Shown here: positions 1 to 6,449 of the stretch, piece by piece
How the letters are laid out: every line of letters starts with the position of its first letter
Position numbering within the stretch: the first letter of the stretch is position 1
Assembly (NCBI GenBank): GCA_021781855.1
Contig: JAJXWC010000068.1
Span: forward strand, 1 to 10,808
DNA length: 10,808 nt
DNA from: Bacillota bacterium
GTDB lineage: Bacteria > Bacillota > Bacilli > Lactobacillales > Streptococcaceae
Direction: 5' to 3'
The notes under the pieces: generated by a model
What the model was told of the DNA's origin: nothing
Databases searched by the model: none
What the model saw: only the letters and a program-made list of their open reading frames with translations
Position numbers and translations under genes: made by a program

Positions 1-230
1 TGATACACCACGGGTATCCATTCGCTCTAAGGTGCTGAAGCACCAAGGCGAAATGGTTCGCTACGGTGCTAAAGCACCTAGTCGTAATCGCAAGTGGCTA
101 AAATCACGAGTCGAAATGGGCAGGAAAGTCGAGCAAAATTCGAAACTGGAGCTGTTTATCTTGTGGGTTCTTGGGAGATATAGAAATTGCGAAGAATAGC
201 AGCACTGCTGAGATGAAATGGAAAATAAAA
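1..230. other. Gene-free leader upstream of the rRNA methyltransferase, rich in small hairpins
   Basis: No convincing coding region is visible. The stretch contains two near-identical perfect dyads, GGTGCTGAAGCACC (31-44) and GGTGCTAAAGCACC (65-78). The first is enclosed by CCATTCGC (18-25) and GCGAAATGG (48-56), which pair with a one-base bulge. Sequence modules at 13-28, 44-56 and 202-213 recur in other gaps of this window, so the region is probably repeat-derived. In many Bacilli the RNase P RNA gene lies upstream of this methyltransferase gene, but I see none of its conserved core here; if present it would be to the left of the window. No confident promoter was found; TATAGA at 179-184 is a possible -10 with no good -35. 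Confidence 0.6.
13..213 (+). repeat. Structured intergenic repeat, copy A
   Basis: This block begins with GGTATCCATTCGCTCT (13-28) and ends with GCACTGCTGAGA (202-213). Both end modules occur again, in the same order and orientation, at 6450-6465 and 6580-6591. The interior differs in length (201 versus 142 bases) and sequence between the two, but both interiors are dominated by short hairpins with GAA, TTC or purine-rich centres. A 13-mer in this block, CAAGGCGAAATGG (44-56), recurs at 7908-7920. The shared ends are seen directly; treating the block as one element is inference. Confidence 0.5.
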
Positions 231-1385
231 ATGAAAAATAATTTTAAACTATTGGCAACGGCAGCCGCAGGGCTTGAAAGTCTTGTTGCACGTGAGCTGC
301 GTAATTTAGAAATTGAAAATGTAACGATTGATGACCGCTCGCGAGTCTTTTTTGAAGGTGATTTGCGGACGATTGCTAGGGCGAATTTGTGGCTACGCAC
401 GGCTGACCGAGTAAAAATCGTGCTAGGCGAATTTAAGGCACGGACTTTTGAAGAATTATTTGATCATGTTTATGCGTTGGACTGGGAGGAATTGATTCCT
501 TTTGGCTGTCAATTTCCGGTGAGTAAGGCAAAATCTGTAAAATCAGCTTTGCATAATGAACCATCGGTGCAGTCAATTACGAAAAAAGCGATTGTAAAGA
601 AATTACAAGCGGCTTATCATCGACCAGAAGGAATGCCGATTCCTGAGAATGGCAGTGTTTTTTCCATTGAAATTGCACTTCATAAAGATGTGGCAACAGT
701 AACGATTGATACAACGGGTGAATCTTTGTTCAAACGTGGTTATCGCACAGAAAAAGGTGAAGCACCGCTCAAGGAAAATATGGCAGCGGCGATTATCATG
801 CTGACAAATTGGCTGGCAAATCCACACCGTGCTTTTGTTGACCCGACTTGTGGTTCGGGAACATTGCCGATTGAAGCTGCGATGCTGGCGCTCAATATGG
901 CACCTGGAATGAAGCGAAAATTTGCTTTTCAGGCTTGGCCGTGGTTTGATGAGAAAATTCTTGAGGATGAGCGGGAAAATGCCAAAAAGCAAGTCCGCAC
1001 AGACTTACAGCTTGATATTCAAGGCTTTGATATTGATGGTAAAATGGTGGAAATTGCGGAGCGCAATACACTTGCGGCAGGTCTGGCAGGTGTGATAAAA
1101 TATAAGCAAATGCGATTGCAAGATTTTCGCACGAGTGCACTTGATGGTGTGCTTGTGTCCAACCCGCCTTATGGAGTGCGACTGGAAGATGAAGCGACAG
1201 TCAATGTACTTTATCGGGAAATGGGGGTTGCTTTTTTACCACTTGAAACATGGAGCAAATATATTTTGACGAGTGATTTGAATTTTGAAGCGCATTATGG
1301 AGCGAAAGCGACAAAAAAACGCAAACTTTATAACGGTACGCTACGTACGGATTTGTATATGTATTTTGGAAAAAGAGTGAAGTAG
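231..1385 (+). CDS. THUMP-domain class I rRNA (guanine-N2) methyltransferase, RlmL N-terminal-half/YpsC family
   Basis: A cytoplasmic SAM-dependent methyltransferase expected to modify 23S rRNA; the closest characterised relative is the m2G2445 half of Escherichia coli RlmL, and Bacillus YpsC is an orthologue type. The 384-residue product has the ferredoxin-like/THUMP region at about residues 1-165, then a Rossmann methyltransferase domain with the SAM-binding motif DPTCGSGT (204-211), the acidic motif FDIDGKMVE (266-274) and the catalytic NPPYG motif (311-315). Length fits the single-domain Gram-positive form rather than the fused RlmKL of enterics. Start choice is uncertain: ATG at 231 gives the family N-terminus MKNNFKLLATAAAGLE, ATG at 213 and TTG at 171 are in frame upstream, and none has a strong ribosome-binding site. 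mapZ follows after 30 bases, suggesting co-transcription. The exact target base is inferred from family. Confidence 0.9.
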   Translation: MKNNFKLLATAAAGLESLVARELRNLEIENVTIDDRSRVFFEGDLRTIARANLWLRTADRVKIVLGEFKARTFEELFDHVYALDWEELIPFGCQFPVSKAKSVKSALHNEPSVQSITKKAIVKKLQAAYHRPEGMPIPENGSVFSIEIALHKDVATVTIDTTGESLFKRGYRTEKGEAPLKENMAAAIIMLTNWLANPHRAFVDPTCGSGTLPIEAAMLALNMAPGMKRKFAFQAWPWFDEKILEDERENAKKQVRTDLQLDIQGFDIDGKMVEIAERNTLAAGLAGVIKYKQMRLQDFRTSALDGVLVSNPPYGVRLEDEATVNVLYREMGVAFLPLETWSKYILTSDLNFEAHYGAKATKKRKLYNGTLRTDLYMYFGKRVK

Positions 1386-1415
1386 CGGAGCGGATTTCAT
1401 AATTCAGGAGAAAAA

Positions 1416-3167
1416 ATGACAGACAAAAAAGATGAAAAAGAAAAGCAAATTGGCGAGAAAACGCTGAAATTGAATGATTTGAAAGACTTTACGGTTGGGG
1501 AAATTGTCGAAAAATCGAATCGGGTTTCTAAAGAGAATTTTGAAAATGAAACGGTGTTGGATAAATATATTCGGCAACACCGTGGCGAAATTGAAACTGC
1601 GAAAAGTAAAAATTTAGACAGTTTTATTCATTCTGAACGTGCTAAATTAGTACCTGATGAAGCAGTAAATCCGCAAGTAGAGAGTTCGCTTGTCGCAGCC
1701 GTTGAAAATTATTCCGCACCTGAAAAACAAGCTTCTGACGAAGCTGTCAAATCTGAAACTTCTGAAGCAGATTTGTCAGAAAAAGAAAATGAAGCAAACG
1801 TACAGCAAGATAAGGCAGAAGATGCAGCACAAACAGAGCGTGATGTGCCTGAAAAAACAGAGTTTGACCAGATTGATTTGGCTGATGAATCAGTAAAAAC
1901 AGAAGAAAAAGTGGCGGAAGTTCAACCTCAAGGTGAAGAACAGCCAACAAAAGAAAATTCGTCTGAGCATACCGCAGAATCAGAATTTGACCAGGTAAAT
2001 CTTGCTGATGAACCCGTTAATGATGAACCAGTCAAAACAGAAAATGAATCATCAGAATTTGCTGAAATCAGTAATGTTCCACCAATTGTTCAAGAGGAAA
2101 ATCAGCCAGTTGACGAGAAAAAAGATGACGAAAATGAAGAAGCTATTTCGCCGCGTAAAAGCCGAAAAGTGCCAATTATTATAGGCGTTTGTGCACTTGC
2201 ATTGATTGCTGCTGGGGCGACCTATTGGGCAAGTCAAAATAATCAAAAACCAAAAACGATTACAACAACTCAGTCAAGTAGCGATACAAAAAGTTCAGCC
2301 GCTGCGGATAAATTTAAAGCTGATTATGCTAAATTTTTTGTTGACAAAGCTCAAACACAGTTGAAGAATTCAGAATTTGCACAACTCTCAACACTTGTCA
2401 AAGATTATAATGCAATTACGGATAAGACGGCATTGAGTACTGCAAAAAGCGACTATAATAATCTGAAAACGCAAATTGATGCGATTAACACGGTCAATGG
2501 ACTTTTCACAAGCGCTGTGATTACAGACGGAAAATTAAATCAAGCTGCTAAAATTAAAGCAAATTTAAATAGTGTACCAACTGCACCAAAAACAAAGAAT
2601 GACACGCTAAATCAACTGCTTACTCAAGCTATTGACCTTGCTCAAACCCAAAAGGCAGCAGCAGAGAAGACGGCAACTTCATCAAGTATGGTGAATAGTT
2701 CTTCTTCAAAAAATACAGCAGGAACAAGCACGCAAACGACAAGTTCCAAAGATACAACAAGCACAACAAGTTCAGCTACGACAACAACAGGCAATACAAG
2801 CACAACAACGAACTCAACGCCAACCTATACCAATATTGGTCTGAGTTCGGCAGGTGTTGCGCTTGATAATTCAGATGCGCGTGTTCAGCCACAGTCAGCG
2901 TTGAATACGAGCGACCCTGCATTCACATGGGCACCAGGGATTAAAGCTCTTGTGCTTGACAAATGTCGTGCGCGCGGTTATATTACGGGAGATAATTTTA
3001 TTCTAGTACCCGTTGCTATTCATACCACGAATGGTGCTGTCGGACGTGCAGGCGTTCGTAGCGGTTATTACAATCTCTATCGACCAGACGGCAGTTATCT
3101 TTTGACGATTAATGACCAGACAGGTTATTTCTTTGGAAATGCGAGTCAGCATCCACTTGATTTTTAA
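1416..3167 (+). CDS. mapZ: MapZ (LocZ) mid-cell-anchored cell division protein
   Basis: A single-pass membrane protein that in streptococci marks mid-cell and positions FtsZ; in pneumococcus it is phosphorylated by the kinase StkP. The 583-residue product has a conserved N-terminal FtsZ-binding block (FTVGEIVEK, residues 25-33, and LDKYIRQHRGEIE, 48-60), a long acidic cytoplasmic region, one transmembrane helix (about 252-272, preceded by basic KSRK), an extracellular helical domain (about 295-415), a Ser/Thr/Asn-rich linker (about 421-470), and the conserved C-terminal domain (GLSSAGVA, 475-482; RGYITGDNFIL, 520-530; GYYNLYRPDGSYLLTIN, 550-566). AGGAG at 1406-1410 supports the start. The cytoplasmic region is about 250 residues, well above the roughly 160 I recall for pneumococcal MapZ. 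It contains a duplicated segment, EFDQIDLADESV (149-160) and EFDQVNLADEPV (190-201). Confidence 0.93.
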   Translation: MTDKKDEKEKQIGEKTLKLNDLKDFTVGEIVEKSNRVSKENFENETVLDKYIRQHRGEIETAKSKNLDSFIHSERAKLVPDEAVNPQVESSLVAAVENYSAPEKQASDEAVKSETSEADLSEKENEANVQQDKAEDAAQTERDVPEKTEFDQIDLADESVKTEEKVAEVQPQGEEQPTKENSSEHTAESEFDQVNLADEPVNDEPVKTENESSEFAEISNVPPIVQEENQPVDEKKDDENEEAISPRKSRKVPIIIGVCALALIAAGATYWASQNNQKPKTITTTQSSSDTKSSAAADKFKADYAKFFVDKAQTQLKNSEFAQLSTLVKDYNAITDKTALSTAKSDYNNLKTQIDAINTVNGLFTSAVITDGKLNQAAKIKANLNSVPTAPKTKNDTLNQLLTQAIDLAQTQKAAAEKTATSSSMVNSSSSKNTAGTSTQTTSSKDTTSTTSSATTTTGNTSTTTNSTPTYTNIGLSSAGVALDNSDARVQPQSALNTSDPAFTWAPGIKALVLDKCRARGYITGDNFILVPVAIHTTNGAVGRAGVRSGYYNLYRPDGSYLLTINDQTGYFFGNASQHPLDF

Positions 3168-3294
3168 CTTAGCAAGTGTGTGCTAATTCAGACGGCGAGA
3201 CAGAGCTAATGGATAACAGAGCGATAATCTGAAGTTGTAAATGTCAACTTGTATCCTGACATCTGTAGAACCTCCATAGATGAAGTAATCATTT

Positions 3295-3338
3295 CAGCAA
3301 AATACGATTTGACAGTTTTGTCAAATCGTATTTTGCTG
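3295..3338. terminator. Perfect 20-bp-stem hairpin, probable bidirectional transcription stop
   Basis: The arms CAGCAAAATACGATTTGACA (3295-3314) and its exact reverse complement (3319-3338) enclose the loop GTTT. It sits between convergent mapZ and pepQ, where a shared stop is expected. There is no long T-tract beyond the stem on either strand, only four T residues within the arm, so intrinsic termination is plausible rather than certain. The central part is also the dyad ATTTGAC-N6-GTCAAAT (3307-3326), which recurs in the pepQ promoter. Confidence 0.6.
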
Positions 3339-3373
3339 TTGACAAGAGTGGATAAGTCTGACAAGAACAAACC

Positions 3374-3397
3374 AAAAACCTTGCTATTTGCAAGGTT
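3374..3397 (-). terminator. Probable intrinsic terminator of pepQ
   Basis: AACCTTGC (3377-3384) and GCAAGGTT (3390-3397) form an 8-bp stem with loop TATTT. Read on the minus strand the stem runs into five T residues (complement of 3374-3378). It lies about 170 bases beyond the pepQ stop codon, so pepQ mRNA would carry a fairly long 3' tail. On the plus strand GATTTTT follows the stem, so it could also stop transcripts from mapZ. Confidence 0.6.
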
Positions 3398-3569
3398 GAT
3401 TTTTGATGGTAGGAAACAATTTGACCGTTTTGATATTAGATTACCAGACTGTTTTTGATGGGCTGTACTATTCATCTGCTCTATTGGCAGTCCTGATTTC
3501 TTTCGCTAGCTGACCAAAATCGGAATCGGTTATCTTCGCATTACTGAGATAAAAACAGTGTTTGCTAAG

Positions 3570-4658
3570 TTAAAAAATCATCAAATCTTTATTCGTATGT
3601 GTAAAACTCTCACAGCCGCTATCGGTCACGTAAAGACAATCTTCAATTCGCACACCGACTTTGCCAGGAATATAGATACCAGGTTCATCTGAGAAGCACA
3701 TTCCTTTTTCAATAATGATATCTTCAGCACCGCCGATTGACGGAAATTCGTGAACGTCCATACCGATGCCGTGTCCGAGCCGATGATTGAAGTATTCACC
3801 GTAGCCTGCTTTGGTAATCACATCACGGGCGACTTTATCAACTTCAATGGCCGAAACACCAGGCTTGATGAAATCCATAGCAGCAAGCTGAGCTTCGAGT
3901 ACAATCTTATGAATTTCAGCATCAAAGGCAGCAGGTTCACCAATCGCAATCGTTCGTGTCGCATCAGAAGCATAGCCGTGGCTCATGACGCCGAGGTCAA
4001 ACAGTAGCAATTTGTTTTCCTGAACTTTGACTTCTTCAGGAACACCGTGCGGATTGGCTGCTCTGCTTCCAGTAAGGACAATCGTTTCAAAGGACATTTG
4101 CGGCACGCCCATGCGTTTCATTTCGTACTCGATTTTGGCAACGATGTCAGATTCGGTTACACCACCGCGTTCGGCTGCTGTGGCAAAACCGATTTCAAAA
4201 CATTTATCTGCAAAATCGCCCGCAATTTTCATTTTTTCGATTTCATCAACTGATTTGATAAGGCGCATGCGCTCAATGAGTGGTGTAAGATTGACAAACT
4301 CAATATCTGAAAACTGTGATTTCAATCCTTCTGTTTTGGCAAGTGGAATATCAGAAAATTCAACAGCGATAGAATGGACGGGAATTTTCAAATGAGCCTT
4401 GATGACTGCCCACGGATTTTGTGCGTCCTCATAGCCGAAAATGTCAAACCCTGTTGTTTTTTCTTTCGCCTTTTCAACTTCAAGTGCCGGTGTGAAAAGC
4501 ATCGGAATGCGGTCACGGAAAATCATAAGTCCAGCAATTCGTTCATGCGGGTCAATCGCAAGCCCTGTCAAATAATTCAACGTTGTCGGATTGGTGATAA
4601 AAGTCATATCAACGTTCTTCTCACTCAGAAACTGTACGATTTGGTCAATTTTGCTCAT
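3570..4658 (-). CDS. pepQ: Xaa-Pro dipeptidase (prolidase) PepQ
   Basis: Cytoplasmic dinuclear-metal peptidase of family M24 that splits Xaa-Pro dipeptides, the last step in recovering proline from casein-type peptides. The 362-residue product has the creatinase-like N-domain (about 1-125) and the pita-bread catalytic domain (about 132-362). Metal ligands are visible: D221, D232, H296, E325 and E339. D36, H38 and R293, linked in L. lactis prolidase to loop-dependent allostery and substrate inhibition, are present. Residue 193 is Ile where I recall Leu in the studied L. lactis enzyme. The start MSKIDQ at 4658 is chosen because AGGAG (complement of 4667-4671) sits 8 bases upstream; an in-frame ATG at 4763 would add 35 residues unlike the family and would run through the promoter. 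Divergent from ccpA, the arrangement known in Lactococcus. Confidence 0.96.
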   Translation of the reverse strand: MSKIDQIVQFLSEKNVDMTFITNPTTLNYLTGLAIDPHERIAGLMIFRDRIPMLFTPALEVEKAKEKTTGFDIFGYEDAQNPWAVIKAHLKIPVHSIAVEFSDIPLAKTEGLKSQFSDIEFVNLTPLIERMRLIKSVDEIEKMKIAGDFADKCFEIGFATAAERGGVTESDIVAKIEYEMKRMGVPQMSFETIVLTGSRAANPHGVPEEVKVQENKLLLFDLGVMSHGYASDATRTIAIGEPAAFDAEIHKIVLEAQLAAMDFIKPGVSAIEVDKVARDVITKAGYGEYFNHRLGHGIGMDVHEFPSIGGAEDIIIEKGMCFSDEPGIYIPGKVGVRIEDCLYVTDSGCESFTHTNKDLMIF

Positions 4659-4666
4659 AAAAATAT

Positions 4667-4671
4667 CTCCT
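4667..4671 (-). promoter_or_regulatory. pepQ ribosome-binding site
   Basis: Minus-strand AGGAG within AGAGGAGA, 8 bases before ATG at 4658. It decides the start over the longer reading frame that begins at 4763. Confidence 0.85.
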
Positions 4672-4676
4672 CTTGC

Positions 4677-4739
4677 AGATTTGACGAAAATTACTAATGC
4701 GGTTAATGATTTTTTGAATTTGACTAATTCGTCAAATCT
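4677..4739. repeat. Nested inverted repeats in the pepQ promoter-leader region
   Basis: AGATTTGACGAA (4677-4688) and its exact reverse complement (4728-4739) are 12-base arms separated by 39 bases. The right arm also belongs to a tighter dyad, ATTTGAC (4718-4724) with GTCAAAT (4731-4737), 6 bases apart. The two pairings compete for the same arm. The right arm overlaps the proposed pepQ -10 box, which suggests operator half-sites in DNA more than an RNA switch; if transcription starts farther upstream, a leader RNA structure is possible. Confidence 0.55.
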
Positions 4740-4763
4740 TATTTTAGCCTTAAAAATCGTCAA
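4736..4763 (-). promoter_or_regulatory. Candidate pepQ promoter
   Basis: On the minus strand, TTGACG (complement of 4758-4763) and TAAGAT (complement of 4736-4741) are 16 bases apart. This is a five-of-six -35 and a four-of-six -10. The start of transcription would fall near 4729, inside the ATTTGAC-N6-GTCAAAT dyad, giving a leader of about 70 bases. Confidence 0.5.
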
Positions 4764-4819
4764 AAAACCTTATCATTCAATTTTACGATAATTTTCTTTA
4801 AAAATCACGTATTTTATGA

Positions 4820-4848
4820 TTGAAAATGCTTTCACTTCATGATATAAT
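4820..4848 (+). promoter_or_regulatory. ccpA promoter, extended -10 type
   Basis: TTGAAA (4820-4825) and TATAAT (4843-4848) are separated by 17 bases, with TG at 4840-4841 giving the extended -10 motif TGATATAAT. Transcription would start near 4855, leaving a leader of about 53 bases before the ccpA ATG. This is the best promoter in the window. Confidence 0.85.
4821..4834 (+). promoter_or_regulatory. cre-like CcpA operator overlapping the ccpA -35 box
   Basis: TGAAAATGCTTTCA matches 10 of 11 constrained positions of the CcpA-site consensus TGWAANCGNTNWCA; the only miss is T for the central C. It overlaps the -35 hexamer and spacer, so CcpA bound here would be expected to repress ccpA. It also lies upstream of the divergent pepQ promoter. 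Confidence 0.6.
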
Positions 4849-4868
4849 AATTTGTGAAAAATGTTTTC

Positions 4869-4882
4869 AGAAAACGGAAACA
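4869..4882 (+). promoter_or_regulatory. Second cre-like site in the ccpA leader
   Basis: AGAAAACGGAAACA has the central CG and matches 9 of 11 constrained consensus positions. It lies just downstream of the predicted transcription start. Between the two sites is a third, non-CG dyad TGAAAA-ATG-TTTTCA (4855-4869), one base longer than a normal cre. A position downstream of the start fits roadblock or promoter-clearance repression. Confidence 0.45.
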
Positions 4883-4907
4883 AAGTAAGGAATGAGGTCA
4901 ATTTAAA

Positions 4908-5903
4908 ATGGTAGAATCTACAACAACAATCTACGATGTGGCTCGCGTTGCTGGCGTGTCGATGGCGACAGTCAGCCGCGTTGTGAATGGAAATGCAAAT
5001 GTAAAAGAAAAAACACGTCAAAAGGTCTTGAATGCGATTGCTGAATTGGATTATCGTCCAAATGCGATTGCTCGTGGTCTTGCAAGCAAGCGGACAACAA
5101 CGGTTGGTATGGTTTTGCCGACAATTACTTCTGCCTACTTTTCTGCGATTGCGCGTGGTGTTGATGACGTAGCTTCAATGTATAATTATAATATCGTACT
5201 TGCCAATAGCGACAATGATGAAGAAAAAGAAGGTAAAGTAATCGAAAGTTTTCTTTCAAAACAAGTTGATGGCATTGTCTTTATGGGCAGCTCTTTGCAA
5301 GAGTCTGTTCGTAATCAACTGAAAAGTGCACGGACGCCAGTCGTACTTGTTGGTGCTATTGACGGCGACAAGGAATTGCCTTCAGTAAATATTGACTATC
5401 ATTTGGCAGCTTACCAAGCAACTGAAAAACTAGTAAAAACAAATAAAAAAGTGGCTTATATTTTGGGTTCGTTAGGCGATGCTGAAAATATCGAGCGTAT
5501 GGTAGGTTATCAAGAGGCATTAGAAGAGGCTGGCTTTGCATTTGATGAAGATTTAGTATTTGAAGGCAATTACAGTTTTGAAAATGGAAAAACGCTGACT
5601 GAGAAATTGCTTGAAAAAGGTGTAACGGCGGCTGTTGTTTCAACTGATGCTGTTGCTGTGGGACTTTTAAACGGTTTGCTCGAAAAAGGAGTGAAAGTTC
5701 CCGACGAGTTTGAAATTATTGCGGGAAGCAATTCTCCGTTTACCGAATACACTTATCCAGCTTTAACATCAGTTAATCAGCCGTTGTATGACCTTGGTGC
5801 TGTTGCAATGCGGCTCCTGACAAAATTGATGCTCAAAGAAGATGTTGAAGAAACACAACTGATTCTTGAGCACGAGATTTTCGAGCGTCATTCAACAAAA
5901 TAA
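4908..5903 (+). CDS. ccpA: Catabolite control protein A (LacI/GalR family)
   Basis: Global carbon regulator of low-GC Gram-positive bacteria; as a dimer with HPr phosphorylated on Ser46 it binds cre sites to repress secondary carbon genes and activate glycolysis and overflow genes. The 331-residue product, a typical family length, has the LacI-type helix-turn-helix at residues 8-27 (IYDVARVAGVSMATVSRVVN), the hinge helix with PNAIARGLASKR (51-62), and a periplasmic-binding-protein-like core (about 65-331) with the usual MVLPTITSAYF opening (68-78). GAGG at 4894-4897 serves as ribosome-binding site. It is transcribed divergently from pepQ and ends at its own terminator (6013-6041). Three cre-like dyads in its control region suggest autoregulation. 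Identification is firm from sequence and context. Confidence 0.97.
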   Translation: MVESTTTIYDVARVAGVSMATVSRVVNGNANVKEKTRQKVLNAIAELDYRPNAIARGLASKRTTTVGMVLPTITSAYFSAIARGVDDVASMYNYNIVLANSDNDEEKEGKVIESFLSKQVDGIVFMGSSLQESVRNQLKSARTPVVLVGAIDGDKELPSVNIDYHLAAYQATEKLVKTNKKVAYILGSLGDAENIERMVGYQEALEEAGFAFDEDLVFEGNYSFENGKTLTEKLLEKGVTAAVVSTDAVAVGLLNGLLEKGVKVPDEFEIIAGSNSPFTEYTYPALTSVNQPLYDLGAVAMRLLTKLMLKEDVEETQLILEHEIFERHSTK

Positions 5904-6012
5904 GCACTTGAAATGAAGCAAGGACTAAGTGAAAAAGCTAAGCAACTGCCACTAGGACAGTCAAGCGAATTCACAAATTGTCATCGTATCGCAAAACATA
6001 CACTGCTGAAAT

Positions 6013-6047
6013 AAAGACTGCTTCCACGAGAAGCAGTCTTTGTCTTT
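6013..6047 (+). terminator. Probable ccpA terminator
   Basis: AAAGACTGCTT (6013-6023) and AAGCAGTCTTT (6031-6041) form an 11-bp perfect stem with loop CCACGAG, followed by GTCTTT. The downstream T-tract is interrupted, but stem strength and position 110 bases after ccpA make a terminator likely. Confidence 0.75.
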
Positions 6048-6108
6048 AACAAATATTTCCACCAAAGTTCGTAACATTTCCTAGCAAAAAATAGAAAATC
6101 AAGTTATA

Positions 6109-6142
6109 ATGAAGCAGAGACTTATTTGAGAGAGGTTTCATC
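6109..6142 (+). repeat. 19-base module, copy 1, in a hairpin context
   Basis: ATGAAGCAGAGACTTATTT (6109-6127) is repeated exactly at 6315-6333 and, with one end difference, in inverted orientation at 8006-8023. Here its start can pair with GGTTTCAT (6135-6142) using one G-U pair, and six T residues follow at 6144-6149, so it could act as a weak terminator. Confidence 0.6.
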
Positions 6143-6314
6143 TTTTTTCAAATTTACAAGCTAAGCTCGTATCTGCCCATCTACAGAAAACGAGGTGCTA
6201 GTTGCAAAAAAGCGATAAGAGGAAATCCCCGAAAGGCTAGTACTTCGGCATTATGACGAGAATGAATAGATACCTGTGATGCAAGTATTGTAGCAAAGGT
6301 TTTGCAGCAACTAA

Positions 6315-6344
6315 ATGAAGCAGAGACTTATTTAGGGGAGCTTC
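6315..6344 (+). repeat. 19-base module, copy 2, in a hairpin context
   Basis: This is an exact second copy of the module, 206 bases after the first. TGAAGC at its start pairs with GCTTCA (6339-6344) without mismatch, so the closing stem is kept although the partner arm differs from copy 1 (which ends GTTTCAT). No T-run follows. Confidence 0.6.
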
Positions 6345-6449
6345 AATTTCCACTAAATTTAGGGCACAACCTCTAGGTGAAAAAACTAAGCGACCTGCAA
6401 GCTAAAGCCGCAACAGCCTGCTTAACATCTTTGATAGGAGGCCCCCTAC

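Larger units (their letters stand above)
3168..3569. other. Convergent gap between mapZ and pepQ
   Basis: This 402-base gap holds no supported gene; open frames of 69 and 89 codons on opposite strands lack ribosome-binding sites and recognisable sequence. It contains a small hairpin just after mapZ (TTAGCA, 3169-3174, with TGCTAA, 3181-3186), repeat modules shared with other gaps (3248-3270 and 3278-3289), a perfect 44-base hairpin (3295-3338) and a terminator for pepQ (3374-3397). The mapZ-proximal hairpin resembles the core of the long hairpin at 6512-6544. Confidence 0.7.

Noticed and set aside
1..170. 3' end of the RNase P RNA gene at the left edge
   Set aside because: Synteny in Bacilli makes it tempting, but none of the conserved RNase P RNA core sequences is visible.
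171..230. TTG-initiated 20-residue N-terminal extension of the methyltransferase
   Set aside because: The extension does not resemble the family, overlaps a repeat module, and TTG has no ribosome-binding site; MKNNFKLLATAAAGLE is the usual beginning.
603..1140. Long minus-strand open frames opposite the methyltransferase gene
   Set aside because: They are shadows of a well-identified coding sequence, with composition unlike real proteins of this genome.
3206..3475. 89-codon minus-strand open frame in the mapZ-pepQ gap
   Set aside because: It runs through the perfect hairpin and the terminator, lacks a ribosome-binding site and has no recognisable sequence.
4659..4763. 35-residue longer N-terminus for PepQ from ATG 4763
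   Set aside because: It would be translated from DNA that holds the promoter boxes, is unlike the family, and the strong AGGAG lies just before 4658.
5913..6014. 33-codon open frame after ccpA
   Set aside because: It has no ribosome-binding site, overlaps the ccpA terminator, and its start resembles the repeat modules.
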